Part shown: one piece after another, positions 19,136-27,727 of the stretch
Layout of the letters: each line of letters begins with the position of its first letter
How positions within the stretch are numbered: position 1 is the first letter of the stretch
Source: Sulfitobacter sp. DFL-14
Lineage (GTDB): Bacteria; Pseudomonadota; Alphaproteobacteria; Rhodobacterales; Rhodobacteraceae
Direction: 5' to 3'
NCBI RefSeq assembly: GCF_003335585.1
Contig: NZ_QBFD01000007.1
Location: 1 to 64,000, forward strand
Length of the DNA stretch: 64,000 bases
Position numbers and translations under genes: made by a program
The notes under the pieces: model-generated
Seen by the model: the letters and a program-made list of their open reading frames with translations, nothing else
The model's database searches: none
What the model was told of the DNA's origin: nothing

Positions 19136-19841
19136 CAGCTGCGGGGCGGCCCCGCCGGGGTCAGCGCGGCAAAGGGCTTGCCCGTGGCCACCTCGTATTC
19201 CACCTCATCCCAGAAGCCGATCAGGATACCTTGCTCCGCCGCCATGCCCCTGCTTTGAAAGCACCTCTTTGGTTGCGGTGACCCGGGTGTGGTGGCGCGT
19301 GGCCCAGGCCAGAAGCGCCTTTTCCATCCGCGCCCGGACGGCAACATGTTCTTCGGTCTGCGACCGCCCGATGTCCGCCACCTCGTCGGGGTCGGTCTCC
19401 AGGTCGAACATCACCGGGTCGAACCCTTCGCAGCGCACGTATTTCCAGCGCCCGTCAAAGATCATCACCGTGCGGGCGTCCTCTTGCGGCATGTCCAGCG
19501 CCTTGGCCATCTCCGATCAGCTGTAGTCATGTTCGCTGATCGGGGCGGGTACGATATGAGGGCTAATGCGGCTTGATATAGCTCAGGTGGCACAGCCAGG
19601 GTTCATCGCGCGTCACCGCGTCCTGCATGAAGGCGATGGCGCGGTCGGTCATGTAAGCGGTTTCGGAATGTTCCTCGGGGACATTTGCAGGCAGCCGGGA
19701 ATTCTTCAGCAGCCAGCCGGACAGCCGCGCGCCGTCCGCGTCCAGCCCTGAATTGGCAAAGTCGCCCCAGGGGTTGGCGCTGTCAAAGCCGTGGCGCACC
19801 AGATAATCGTCATAGGCTGACCACTGCTGGCGCGGGCTGTC
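19136..19841 (-). pseudogene. decayed sulfatase / phosphonate monoester hydrolase-like gene
   Basis: Three separate pieces in different frames belong to one alkaline-phosphatase-superfamily sulfatase. In minus-strand order they are: a middle segment (RHGFDSANPWGDFANSG to PWLCHLSYIKPH, 19563-19799 and slightly upstream), a later segment (AKALDMPQEDARTVMIFDGRWKYV, 19205-19510) and a C-terminal piece (GILIGFWDEVEYEVATG, near 19136-19230). Visible lesions are a TGG-to-TAG change right after YIKPH, an extra C shortly after it, a large internal loss with a TGA before the second segment, and a further frameshift near 19250. The N-terminal third with the C-x-P-x-R formylglycine site is gone. It cannot make an active enzyme. 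Confidence 0.85.
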
Positions 19842-20306
19842 CTACCTGATGGCGTAAAGGCGGACATGGACCTGTTGCAGATGCCGCGCGCCCACACCCA
19901 TGAACAGCGTCCGGTTCACCCAGTCGTAACGCGCATCGCCGGTTTCAAGCCGCGCATGGGTGCGCATGTAATAGCTGTCGGCGGATACCTCTTCGCCCCG
20001 CATGATCGCCGCCAGCACTTCCGGCGGGCCATGGCGCAATCCGTAGTTCACGATCTCGATCGTGGCGCCGTCGTGGGTTTCCATCGCGTAGCGGGTATCG
20101 AGTTCGGCCAGACCGTCCGCAAAGATGGTCTGCCAATCCGCGCCGAGGTTCAGCAGCTTGCCACGCAGCAACGGGCCGCTGACCGTGCCGCCGACAATGG
20201 GGATGATCCGTCGCTGGCCCGCCCGGCCGGGACCCATCTCGCGGATCGGGTCCAGCTCCACACTCAGGTCGCAGGCGTGTTCCAGTCTGGGTTCAGGCAG
20301 GTTCAT
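19842..20306 (-). CDS. DUF3237 family protein
   Basis: The 154-residue protein matches DUF3237 along its length: the opening LEHACDLSVELDP, the central GGTVSGPLLRGKLLNLGADWQ, then YAMETHDGATIEIVNYG and the closing WVNRTLFMGVGARHLQQVHVRLYAI. The family forms a small beta-barrel, has no established activity and often lies in aromatic or ester catabolic clusters. Its stop codon is in frame with the sulfatase remnant directly downstream. The gene is divergent from marR with overlapping promoters, so MarR control is likely. The ribosome site AAGGAT lies 8 bases before the ATG. Confidence 0.85.
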   Translation of the reverse strand: MNLPEPRLEHACDLSVELDPIREMGPGRAGQRRIIPIVGGTVSGPLLRGKLLNLGADWQTIFADGLAELDTRYAMETHDGATIEIVNYGLRHGPPEVLAAIMRGEEVSADSYYMRTHARLETGDARYDWVNRTLFMGVGARHLQQVHVRLYAIR

Positions 20307-20331
20307 CGGTTAGATCCTTATCTCATTAAAC

Positions 20332-20362
20332 TGTTTACCTGCTAAACAATATCCTGTAAACT
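20332..20362. promoter_or_regulatory. overlapping divergent promoters and probable MarR operator
   Basis: On the plus strand TTTACC (20334-20339) and TAAACT (20357-20362) are 17 bp apart. On the minus strand TTTACA (20360-20355) and TAAACA (20337-20332) are also 17 bp apart. The two promoters therefore occupy the same 31 bp face to face. The inverted repeat TGTTTA-N5-TAAACA (20332-20348) covers the plus -35 and the minus -10, and a second half-site GTAAAC lies at 20356-20361. A repressor bound here would block both the DUF3237 gene and marR-SDR-ligase. Confidence 0.6.
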
Positions 20363-20392
20363 TCCCCCAGGCAAACAGGGGAGGTGCGCAGT

Positions 20393-20872
20393 ATGGCTGC
20401 AGGGGCAAAGGTCCGGGAGATGGACCAGGATGATGATGACGTCATATCCGACCTTGAACAGTTTGTCGGCTACAACCTCAAGCGCGCCTATGTGATCGTC
20501 CAGGCTGATTTCCGTAATGCCCTGGGGCAGGACGCATTGGCCCCGCGGGTGTTCTCGGCGCTGTCGCTGGCGGTTCAGTTTCCCCACATCTCGCAGAGCA
20601 AATTGGCCCGCAAGCTGGGGATTGAACGGTCCGGCCTCGTGGCCATCGTCGATGAGCTGGAAGGGCTGGGGTATCTTTCGCGCGCAACCGTGCCGGGCGA
20701 CCGTCGGGTTCAGGCGCTGGTGCCGACAGAGAAGGGGCGCCGCGCCTATGCGGAGGCGGTTGCCACCGTGCGCGCCCATGAAAAGGCGTTGCTGGCCGAT
20801 CTCACAGCGGCAGAGCAGCAGACCCTGATCCGCCTGCTGCGCAAGATCAGATCGAAAGGAGAAACGGAATGA
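20393..20872 (+). CDS. MarR-family transcriptional regulator
   Basis: The 159-residue protein has the MarR winged helix: ISQSKLARKLGIERSGLVAIVDELEGLGYLSRATVPGDRRVQALVPTEKGR (about 62-115), where the recognition helix and the D-R-R wing are clear, flanked by dimerisation helices. It is co-transcribed with an SDR and an aromatic acyl-CoA ligase, the setting of the MarR proteins FerC and CouR, which are released from DNA by hydroxycinnamoyl-CoA. By analogy it probably senses the CoA thioester made by the ligase two genes downstream. The start is ATG 20393, eight bases after AGGGGAGG; the GTG at 20384 lies inside that site. Its stop overlaps the SDR start (ATGA). Confidence 0.9.
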   Translation: MAAGAKVREMDQDDDDVISDLEQFVGYNLKRAYVIVQADFRNALGQDALAPRVFSALSLAVQFPHISQSKLARKLGIERSGLVAIVDELEGLGYLSRATVPGDRRVQALVPTEKGRRAYAEAVATVRAHEKALLADLTAAEQQTLIRLLRKIRSKGETE

Positions 20873-21642
20873 CCTTGCAGGACTGGAGCGGCCATGCCGC
20901 GATCGTCACCGGTGGCGCTTCGGGTTTGGGTGCGGCGACCGCCGCCCGTCTCGCTCAGGCCGGGCTGAAGGTGATGCTGTTCGATCTGAATGCGGATCAG
21001 GGAGAGGCCCATGCCGCCCGCATCGGCGGCGCGTTCAGCCGTGTGGATGTTTCTGACCGCGCCTCCGTGGCAGAGGGGATCGCGGCGGCGGAGGCTGCCT
21101 TTGGCGTGCCGCGCGTCCTCGTGAATTGCGCAGGCATCGGCGGCGCGGCCAAGACCGTCTCGCGCGGGGCGGCACATGATCCCGGCTTGTTTCAGAAAAC
21201 CATCATGGTGAACCTGATGGGCAGCTTCAACTGCGCCTCGCAGGCGGCGGCGCGCATGGTCGCCGCAGACCCGGTGGATGACGATGGCGCGCGCGGCGTG
21301 ATCGTCAACACCGCGTCTGTCGCGGCCTTTGACGGGCAAATCGGGCAGGTGGCCTATTCCGCGTCGAAAGGTGGCATCGTGGGCATGACCCTGCCGATGG
21401 CCCGCGATCTGGCCGACAAGGGCATTCGCGTCTGTACCGTGGCACCGGGGCTGTTCCTGACACCGCTTCTGGATGAACTGCCCGAGGAAGTGCAGACCGC
21501 GCTCGGCGCGCAGGTGCCATTCCCCTCACGCCTCGGCGATCCGGAAGAATATGCCGAGATGGTCAACCACATCACCGTGAACAAGATGCTGAACGGCGAG
21601 GTGATCCGCCTTGATGGCGGCATCCGCATGGCCCCCCGGTAA
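20869..21642 (+). CDS. SDR-family 3-hydroxyacyl-CoA dehydrogenase-like oxidoreductase
   Basis: The 257-residue classical SDR has the NAD motif TGGASGLG (residues 14-21), an acidic D39 that favours NAD(H), the NCAG motif (86-89) and a catalytic triad of S150, Y163 and K167 (YSASK). Overall it resembles the type-2 (HSD17B10-like) 3-hydroxyacyl-CoA dehydrogenases. In this operon it would oxidise the beta-hydroxy acyl-CoA formed by the enoyl-CoA hydratase encoded at 27.7-28.5 kb. The start codon overlaps the marR stop. Substrate assignment is inferred from neighbours. Confidence 0.87.
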   Translation: MTLQDWSGHAAIVTGGASGLGAATAARLAQAGLKVMLFDLNADQGEAHAARIGGAFSRVDVSDRASVAEGIAAAEAAFGVPRVLVNCAGIGGAAKTVSRGAAHDPGLFQKTIMVNLMGSFNCASQAAARMVAADPVDDDGARGVIVNTASVAAFDGQIGQVAYSASKGGIVGMTLPMARDLADKGIRVCTVAPGLFLTPLLDELPEEVQTALGAQVPFPSRLGDPEEYAEMVNHITVNKMLNGEVIRLDGGIRMAPR

Positions 21643-21657
21643 AGACAGGAACCTGAG

Positions 21658-23451
21658 ATGAAAACCGAGACCGGATTGAAAGAGTCGGACTTCTGGCGGC
21701 CGGCGTTCGACTATGAGACGCGGCCCGACGGCACGATCCTGATGCGCCAGCGCGGCGCGCTGGGTGACTTCGAGGCGACGCTGGCGGATTACTTTGACAA
21801 ATGGGCAGATGCCACGCCGGACAGCGCATGGATTGCCCGCCGCCACCAGGGCGGCGACTGGCGGCGCATCTCATACGGTACGGCGCGCAAGCAGATCCGC
21901 GCCATCGGAGCATCCTTGCTGGCGATGGGGCTGGGGCCGGACAGGCCGCTGCTGATCCTGTCGGAAAACAGCCTGGAACATGCGCTGCTGGGCATGGCCT
22001 GCGCCTATGTCGGCATTCCCTATGCGCCGGTTTCCCCCGCCTATGCGCTGGTGTCCAAGGACCATGCGAAACTGCGCGACATCGCCGCGACATTGTCTCC
22101 AGGCGCGCTCTATGCCGATGACGGCGACGCCTTTGCGCCCGCGTTCAGCGCCATCGCCGAGGAAGGCCGGCAGGTCATTGCCCTGCGCAACGCCGGGCAG
22201 GGGGCGGTCAGCCTTGAGGACCTGCTGGCGGGTGATCCCTCCGGGGCAGAGGCCGCGCGGGCCGCGCTGAGTGATGAGACGGTGGTGAAATACCTGTTCA
22301 CCTCGGGTTCCACCGGCTCGCCCAAGGCGGTGATCAACACCAACCGCATGATCTGCGCCAGCCAGGCAATGATCCGCGACTGCTACCGTTTCGTGACGCG
22401 CAAGCCGCCGGTCGTTCTGGACTGGGCGCCGTGGAACCACACTGCGGCAGGCAACAAGGTGTTCTATATGGTGACCACCAATGGCGGCACCTATTACATC
22501 GACGATGGCCGCCCGGTGCCGGGCAAGTTCGACGAGACCCTGCGCAACCTGCGCGATGTCGCCTGCAGCTGGTATTTCAATGTTCCCGTGGGCTACGACA
22601 TGCTGGTTGCCGAACTGGAAAAAGACGCGGCCCTGGCCGAGAACTTCTTTCGCGACCTGGGCATGATGTTCTACGCAGGTGCCGGGATGGCGCAGCTGAC
22701 CTGGGACCGCCTGCGCGCTGCCGGGCGCAAGGCAACGGGGCGCGAGGTGCTGCTGGCCACCGGGCTGGGGGCCACCGAAACCGCCCCCTTTGCGCTGGCC
22801 TGTACCGATGTGCAGAAGAAATCCGGCAACATCGGCGTGCCGGCACTTGGGCTGACCCTGAAACTGGTGCCCAACGGCGGCAAGCTGGAGGCGCGGCTCA
22901 AGGGGCCGACGATCACGCCGGGCTATTATGGTGACCCCGCCAAGACAGCAGAAGCCTTTGACGAGGATGGCTTCTATTGCTTTGGCGATGCGCTGCGGCC
23001 TGCCGACCCGGATGATTACGCCAAAGGGTTCTTCTTTGACGGGCGCATTGCCGAGAACTTCAAGCTGACCACCGGCACCTGGGTTGCGGTGGGCGCGGTG
23101 CGCGCGGCGCTGGTCGATGCCCTGGGCGGTTTGGTCCGGGATGTGGTGATCGTGGGCGAAAACCGCAGCGAACTGGGCGCCCTGCTGCTGTTGTCGGACA
23201 AGGGCGCAGCGATGGGCGACGACGCCCTGCGCGCCGCCTTGGGCGAGAAACTGGCCCAGGCTGCCAAATCCGCCACCGGCTCTGCCGCGCGGGTGCGCCG
23301 GGCGGTTGTCCTGCAGGATGCCCCCAGCTTTGATCGGGGTGAGGTGACCGAAAAGGGGTCTCTGAACCAGCGCGCGATGCGCTCGAACAATGAAGAGCTG
23401 ATCGAACGCCTTTATGCCGATGAACCGGCTGCGGATGTGATCACGGTCTGA
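21658..23451 (+). CDS. fcs: feruloyl-CoA synthetase-like AMP-dependent ligase
   Basis: The 597-residue ANL-superfamily enzyme has the P-loop YLFTSGSTGSPKAVINTN (about 209-226), the ATP motif ATGLGATETAP (about 365-375), a hinge in GDALRPAD, and a C-terminal catalytic lysine in TEKGSLNQRA (about 565). Features such as the DWAPWNHTAAGN segment are typical of the feruloyl-CoA synthase group rather than long-chain or 4-coumarate ligases. It would convert an aromatic acid, ATP and CoA to the acyl-CoA. It follows the SDR by 15 bp and ends five bases from the convergent MFS gene. Whether ferulate itself is the substrate is not shown by sequence. Confidence 0.82.
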   Translation: MKTETGLKESDFWRPAFDYETRPDGTILMRQRGALGDFEATLADYFDKWADATPDSAWIARRHQGGDWRRISYGTARKQIRAIGASLLAMGLGPDRPLLILSENSLEHALLGMACAYVGIPYAPVSPAYALVSKDHAKLRDIAATLSPGALYADDGDAFAPAFSAIAEEGRQVIALRNAGQGAVSLEDLLAGDPSGAEAARAALSDETVVKYLFTSGSTGSPKAVINTNRMICASQAMIRDCYRFVTRKPPVVLDWAPWNHTAAGNKVFYMVTTNGGTYYIDDGRPVPGKFDETLRNLRDVACSWYFNVPVGYDMLVAELEKDAALAENFFRDLGMMFYAGAGMAQLTWDRLRAAGRKATGREVLLATGLGATETAPFALACTDVQKKSGNIGVPALGLTLKLVPNGGKLEARLKGPTITPGYYGDPAKTAEAFDEDGFYCFGDALRPADPDDYAKGFFFDGRIAENFKLTTGTWVAVGAVRAALVDALGGLVRDVVIVGENRSELGALLLLSDKGAAMGDDALRAALGEKLAQAAKSATGSAARVRRAVVLQDAPSFDRGEVTEKGSLNQRAMRSNNEELIERLYADEPAADVITV

Positions 23452-23455
23452 CCGT

Positions 23456-24640
23456 TCAGGCCTCGGCAGCGCTCGCCCCGCGCCGCGCCAGACCCCGGCG
23501 CAGGGCAAGTGCGGCCTCAACCACGGCCAGCAGGGTGATCAGGATCAGCAGGGGCGTCGTGCCTACCTCAACGATCATCCAGCCTGCGATCAGCGGAAAA
23601 CCGAAGATGCCGATGAAATAGGTCAGTGCGAACAACTGCAGGGTCTGCGCGCCCAGATCGTCATCTGCGTCGTCGGCGGCCATCGCCACCAGCACGGGAT
23701 AGGACACCCCGTAACCCAGCCCGAAGAGCACCGCGACCAGCACGTAAAGCGGCAGGCTGTCGCCGCTGACCACGAACAGGGCAAGCCCCGCGCACATCAG
23801 GCATTGCAGCAGCGCGATGGTCATATAGGGGTTCGCGCCCCCGGTGAACCGGGCCATGACCAGCCGGAAAATCACCGAGGTCAGCGTGTAGCTCATGAAG
23901 AAATAGGCATAATCCAGCCCGCGCGCATCGGCAAAGACGGTCTGGAAATTGTTCAGTCCGGCAAAGATGCTGGCCCCCAGAAAAACCATGAAGACCGGCA
24001 GCCGGGCAGGTGATCTGAGCACGCCGGCGACCGCAGCCAGCGTGATGCGCGAAGGTGCCTCGGGCCGCGCGTTGACCGCCTGCGCCTTGATCGGGCGGTC
24101 CAGGGCAAGGAACAATGCAGCGCTGACAAGGCAAAGCGCGCCGTTCAGCACAAAGGCGTCGCGGATGGCAAAGCCCGCATCCTCCATCGCAGAGGCGATC
24201 ACCGGGGCAAAGCCGAAACCGGCCATCACAAAGACCGAAAGAAGCGTGAAATAGCGCACCCGCTCATCCGCGCGCACCAGCCGGGACATGACGATGGGCC
24301 CCAGCGAATAGGTCAGCCCCCAGCCGAACCCCAGAAGCAGGCTTGCCGCCGCCAGTCCCGGGCCAACGCCCGGCACGGTGCCATAAAGGAACAGGGAGGC
24401 GGAGATGGCGATACAGGCCATGCCCAGCGTGCGCAGGCGGCCCAGAAGGTCCGAGAGGTGCCCGGAGAAATAGACCGTGATCACAGTTGCGGCCGTCGTC
24501 AGCAGCAGCATCGTGCCCACGACCTTTTCGTTGGCGCCGAAGCTGTCGAAAAGCCGGGGTAGCATGAAGGTCAGCCCGTAGGCGCCGGCCTGAAACAGGA
24601 TCGCGGCATAGTAGAGCGGAAAGATCAGTTTACGGGACAT
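23456..24640 (-). CDS. MFS transporter, possibly aromatic acid uptake or efflux
   Basis: The 394-residue protein has 12 hydrophobic helices in two halves and an MFS loop 2-3 motif (GHLSDLLGRLRTLG, about residues 60-73). The soluble loop between helices 6 and 7 (DRPIKAQAVNARPEAPSR) is short. It is the last gene of the minus-strand operon with the hydratase and TRAP transporter 2, about 78 bp after the TRAP large permease. Sequence alone does not separate uptake from export; the context points to an aromatic substrate or product. Confidence 0.8.
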   Translation of the reverse strand: MSRKLIFPLYYAAILFQAGAYGLTFMLPRLFDSFGANEKVVGTMLLLTTAATVITVYFSGHLSDLLGRLRTLGMACIAISASLFLYGTVPGVGPGLAAASLLLGFGWGLTYSLGPIVMSRLVRADERVRYFTLLSVFVMAGFGFAPVIASAMEDAGFAIRDAFVLNGALCLVSAALFLALDRPIKAQAVNARPEAPSRITLAAVAGVLRSPARLPVFMVFLGASIFAGLNNFQTVFADARGLDYAYFFMSYTLTSVIFRLVMARFTGGANPYMTIALLQCLMCAGLALFVVSGDSLPLYVLVAVLFGLGYGVSYPVLVAMAADDADDDLGAQTLQLFALTYFIGIFGFPLIAGWMIVEVGTTPLLILITLLAVVEAALALRRGLARRGASAAEA

Positions 24641-24718
24641 GGCCGGACCTGCGTGAAGGCTGTTGCCCCCCGTGGTAGCAGCCGCCGCAGGCGCGGGCCA
24701 TAGCCGCGCATGCTTGCG

Positions 24719-26050
24719 TTATTTGAAGCTGTCGATGAACCAGACCAGCCAGAGCGTGATTGCCGGGAATGAAGCAAGGATGACAACACGTATGATATCG
24801 GTGAGCACAAAGGGCAGGGCACCCTTGTAGGTCTCTGAAATCGGGGTGTCTTTTGCCATGGAGTTGATGATGAACAGGTTCATCCCCACGGGCGGCGTGA
24901 TCAGCCCCACCTCGACCACGATCAGCACCAGGATGCCGAACCAGAGGCCAAAGTCCGCGGCCGACATGCCAAAGTCCAGCACCATCATGATCGGAAAGAT
25001 GATCGGGACCGTCAGCAGCACCATTGACAGCGAATCCATCACGCAGCCGAAGACGAGGTACATCAGCAGCACGAGGGTCAGCACGAACCAGGGCGAAAAC
25101 CCCTGTTCCCCGACCCAGACAGAGGCCGATTGCGGCAGCTGTGTCAGCGACAGGAAGTTGTTGTAGATGCCGGCCCCCAGGATGATCAGAAAGATCATCG
25201 CGGTCGATCCGGCGGTGGACAGCACCGCTTCGCGCAGGCGATCCCATGACATCTCGCCCGATACCAGTGCGACCAGCCCGGTCCCTGCGGCCCCGACGGC
25301 GGCGGCTTCGGTGGGTGTGAAAATGCCCGCATAGATTCCGCCGACCACGGTGACGAAGATGGTGATCACCGGCCAGACCTTGCCTAGGGCGATCATGCGT
25401 TCGCCCCATGGCATCCGGTCGCGCACGGCGGCGGAATTCGGTGACAGGCGCACCCAGATGGAAATGGCGATCATATAGCCGATGGCGGCCAGGATGCCGG
25501 GGATCAGGGCGGACACGAACAGCTTTTCAATGTTCTGTTCGGCCAGGATCGCATAGATCACCAGGATCACCGAAGGCGGAATCAGGATACCCAGCGTCCC
25601 CCCCGCCGCCAGCGCACCGGTGGACAGTGAATTGGGATAGCCATAGCGGCGCAGCTCGGGCAGGGCGACCTGACCCATGGTGGCGGCGGTCGCCAGCGAC
25701 GAGCCGCAGATCGCGCCGAACCCGGCGCAGGCCCCCACGGCAGACATCGCCACACCGCCGCGACGGTGGCCCAGAAAACTCTCTGCGGCCTTGAAAAGAG
25801 AGGCCGACATGCCCGACAGCGTCGCAAACTGGCCCATCAGCAGGAACAGCGGAATGATCGAGAAGGAATAGTTGGAAAACGTGCCATAGGTCAGCGTCTT
25901 CAACTGGTTCAGGGTCATCATCGGTGTGCCGACGACCAGATAGGTTCCGCCGACCCCGACCGCGATCATCGCCAGCGCAATGGGCGCGCGCAGAAAGACC
26001 AGGATCAGCAGGACCGGAAACGACCAGAGCGCGAGTTCAAAGTTCGACAT
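24719..26050 (-). CDS. TRAP transporter 2, large permease (DctM type)
   Basis: The 443-residue DctM-type protein has conserved blocks RYGYPNSLSTGALAAGGTLGILIPPSVILVIYAI and, near the C terminus, FGLWFGILVLIVVEVGLITPPVGMNLFIIN. About 12 hydrophobic helices are visible. The start was placed at the ATG in MSNFELALWSF (26048-26050), which directly follows the DctQ stop at 26053; the extension upstream of it overlaps DctQ. It forms the translocation pathway of a binding-protein-dependent secondary transporter, presumably for an organic acid of the aromatic island. Confidence 0.92.
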   Translation of the reverse strand: MSNFELALWSFPVLLILVFLRAPIALAMIAVGVGGTYLVVGTPMMTLNQLKTLTYGTFSNYSFSIIPLFLLMGQFATLSGMSASLFKAAESFLGHRRGGVAMSAVGACAGFGAICGSSLATAATMGQVALPELRRYGYPNSLSTGALAAGGTLGILIPPSVILVIYAILAEQNIEKLFVSALIPGILAAIGYMIAISIWVRLSPNSAAVRDRMPWGERMIALGKVWPVITIFVTVVGGIYAGIFTPTEAAAVGAAGTGLVALVSGEMSWDRLREAVLSTAGSTAMIFLIILGAGIYNNFLSLTQLPQSASVWVGEQGFSPWFVLTLVLLMYLVFGCVMDSLSMVLLTVPIIFPIMMVLDFGMSAADFGLWFGILVLIVVEVGLITPPVGMNLFIINSMAKDTPISETYKGALPFVLTDIIRVVILASFPAITLWLVWFIDSFK

Positions 26051-26052
26051 TT

Positions 26053-26571
26053 CTATTCCTGTTGTTCCATACCGGTCAGCCTGCGGGCCGAGCGCCAGAC
26101 GCAAAAGAGGGCAACGATCACGAAGCCGATGGCCCCGACCAGCGAGGCCGCAAATCCCTGCCAGACCGGGATCTGCGCGATCAGGGTGGTTTCGCCGTAA
26201 GACAATTTGTCCATCATGCCGAGGTAGAGCCGCCAGGTGCCGATCGCGGCGACAAAGGCCATGCCGATGTTGAACAGCAGGTCCAGCGCCCGGTCGAAGC
26301 TGCGCGGCATGAAGGTTTGGAACAGGTCCACCCGTGCATGTGTTTCACGCATCTGGGCCCAGGGCAGAAAGGCAAAGATCGCCGTCGCCATGCCGATCTC
26401 CGTGATGTCGTAAATGCCCCGGATCGGGCCAATGCCGATATCCAGCGGCACAAAGGCACGCCCGATGATCGACATGCAGGTGATCAATGTGATCAGGATC
26501 AGGATGCCACCACCCGCAAACGCCAGGCTCCGCGCGATGAAATCAGCCAATCTGTAACTTGCCGCGTACAT
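26053..26571 (-). CDS. TRAP transporter 2, small membrane subunit (DctQ type)
   Basis: The 172-residue protein has four hydrophobic helices (about 15-35, 55-75, 92-110 and 138-160) and the DctQ-type segment WAQMRETHARVDLFQTFMPR. It is tightly coupled to the following large-permease gene with a two-base gap. It is shorter than its counterpart in TRAP operon 1 and shares no close sequence with it, so the two systems are not recent duplicates. Confidence 0.87.
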   Translation of the reverse strand: MYAASYRLADFIARSLAFAGGGILILITLITCMSIIGRAFVPLDIGIGPIRGIYDITEIGMATAIFAFLPWAQMRETHARVDLFQTFMPRSFDRALDLLFNIGMAFVAAIGTWRLYLGMMDKLSYGETTLIAQIPVWQGFAASLVGAIGFVIVALFCVWRSARRLTGMEQQE

Positions 26572-26591
26572 CCGTCACTTCCCGTTTGAGG

Positions 26592-26613
26592 CAGAGGGCC
26601 CGAAGGCCCTCTG
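26592..26613 (-). other. stable hairpin between TRAP 2 binding protein and permease genes
   Basis: The stem CAGAGGGCC / GGCCCTCTG has a four-base loop that reads TTCG on the coding (minus) strand, closed by C-G, the extra-stable UUCG tetraloop. No T-run follows, so it is more likely a 3'-end-protecting or processing hairpin than a terminator. It lies about 20 bp after the binding-protein stop, the same place as the hairpin in TRAP operon 1. Confidence 0.65.
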
Positions 26614-26631
26614 TGATGTCAGATCAAGACT

Positions 26632-27669
26632 TCAGGTTGCATTTTCGGCGATCAGGGCCTTGGCCCGGTCGATCAGCCCCTGGCCGTCCAGGCCCTTGCC
26701 GTCCATCTCGGCGACCCAGCGGTCGATCACCGGCTGCGCGGCCTCTTTCCAGCGGGCGACTTCTGTCTCATCCAGCTGGATGATGTTGTTGCCGTTCTTG
26801 ACCGCCAGTTCACGTCCCGGCGCGTCATTGTCCCACATCACCTGCGAGGCGAATTCGGACAGTTTTGCACCGGATTCAGCGTCCACGATGGCCTTGAGGT
26901 CATCCGGCAAGGCGTCATATTTCGCCTTGTTCATCACCAGCACGATGGTCGCGGTATAAAGCGATTCCGCCCCGGTGAATTCGGTGTGGTTCGACACCAG
27001 TTCGGACAGGCGCACCGCCGGGGTGACCTCCCAGGGGATCACGGTGGAGTTGATGACACCTTTCGAAAGCGCCTCGGGGATTGCGGGCAGGGGCATGCCG
27101 ACAGGGGTGGCCCCCAGTTCGGACAGCATGTCGTTGATCACGCGGGTGGGGCCGCGCACGGTCTTGCCCTTCATGTCCTCCAGCTTTTCGATGGGGTCGG
27201 TGGAGTGGATCACGCCGGGGCCGTGAACCCAGGCACCCAACACCTTGAAATCGGCATATTCGTTGGACTGGAAATCCTCTTCGACCATCTGCCAGAACGC
27301 CAGCGATGTGGCGACCGGGCTGGTCATCATGAAGGGCAGCTCAAAAACTTCGGTGCGCGGGAAGCGCCCCGGCGTATAGCCGACCACCGTCATCGACAGA
27401 TCGACGACGCCGTCACGGGCCTGATCCATCAGTTCGGGCGGACGCCCGCCAAGGGACATCGCATCGAAATGCTGCACGTTCAGGCGGCCATCCGACGCCT
27501 CTGCCAGACGCTCGCCCCAGGGCTTGAGGATCTTTGCGGGCACCGTTGCCACGGGGGGCAGGAACTGGTGCAGGCGCAGGGTGACTTCCTGGGCCAATGC
27601 AGCGCCGGGCATGGCGGCCAACATGGCCGTGCCGACAGCGGTCGTTTTCAGAAACTCTCTTCTTTTCAT
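26632..27669 (-). CDS. TRAP transporter 2, DctP-type solute-binding protein with Tat-type signal
   Basis: The 345-residue protein opens with a twin-arginine signal (KRREFLKTTAVG, cleavage near 26 after AALA), suggesting export in folded form. The mature part is DctP-like: LHQFLPPVATVPAKILKPWGERL at the start, then MKGKTVRGPTRVINDMLSELGATPV with the ligand-clamping arginine region, and PEALSKGVINSTVIPWEV. It starts at the ATG 27667-27669 after AGGGAGGAAG, discarding a 48-codon upstream extension. Placed right after an enoyl-CoA hydratase gene, it probably binds an aromatic or other carboxylate that feeds this pathway. Confidence 0.9.
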   Translation of the reverse strand: MKRREFLKTTAVGTAMLAAMPGAALAQEVTLRLHQFLPPVATVPAKILKPWGERLAEASDGRLNVQHFDAMSLGGRPPELMDQARDGVVDLSMTVVGYTPGRFPRTEVFELPFMMTSPVATSLAFWQMVEEDFQSNEYADFKVLGAWVHGPGVIHSTDPIEKLEDMKGKTVRGPTRVINDMLSELGATPVGMPLPAIPEALSKGVINSTVIPWEVTPAVRLSELVSNHTEFTGAESLYTATIVLVMNKAKYDALPDDLKAIVDAESGAKLSEFASQVMWDNDAPGRELAVKNGNNIIQLDETEVARWKEAAQPVIDRWVAEMDGKGLDGQGLIDRAKALIAENAT

Positions 27670-27727
27670 GGTCTTCCTCCCTGTTGTTGTCTGTTCCGCC
27701 GCGCCGGGCCTCCTCGCCCGGCATGGC

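Noticed and set aside
19136-19510. Reading the two 3' sulfatase pieces as separate small genes
   Set aside because: They align to consecutive parts of one sulfatase and lack sensible starts; they are pseudogene fragments.
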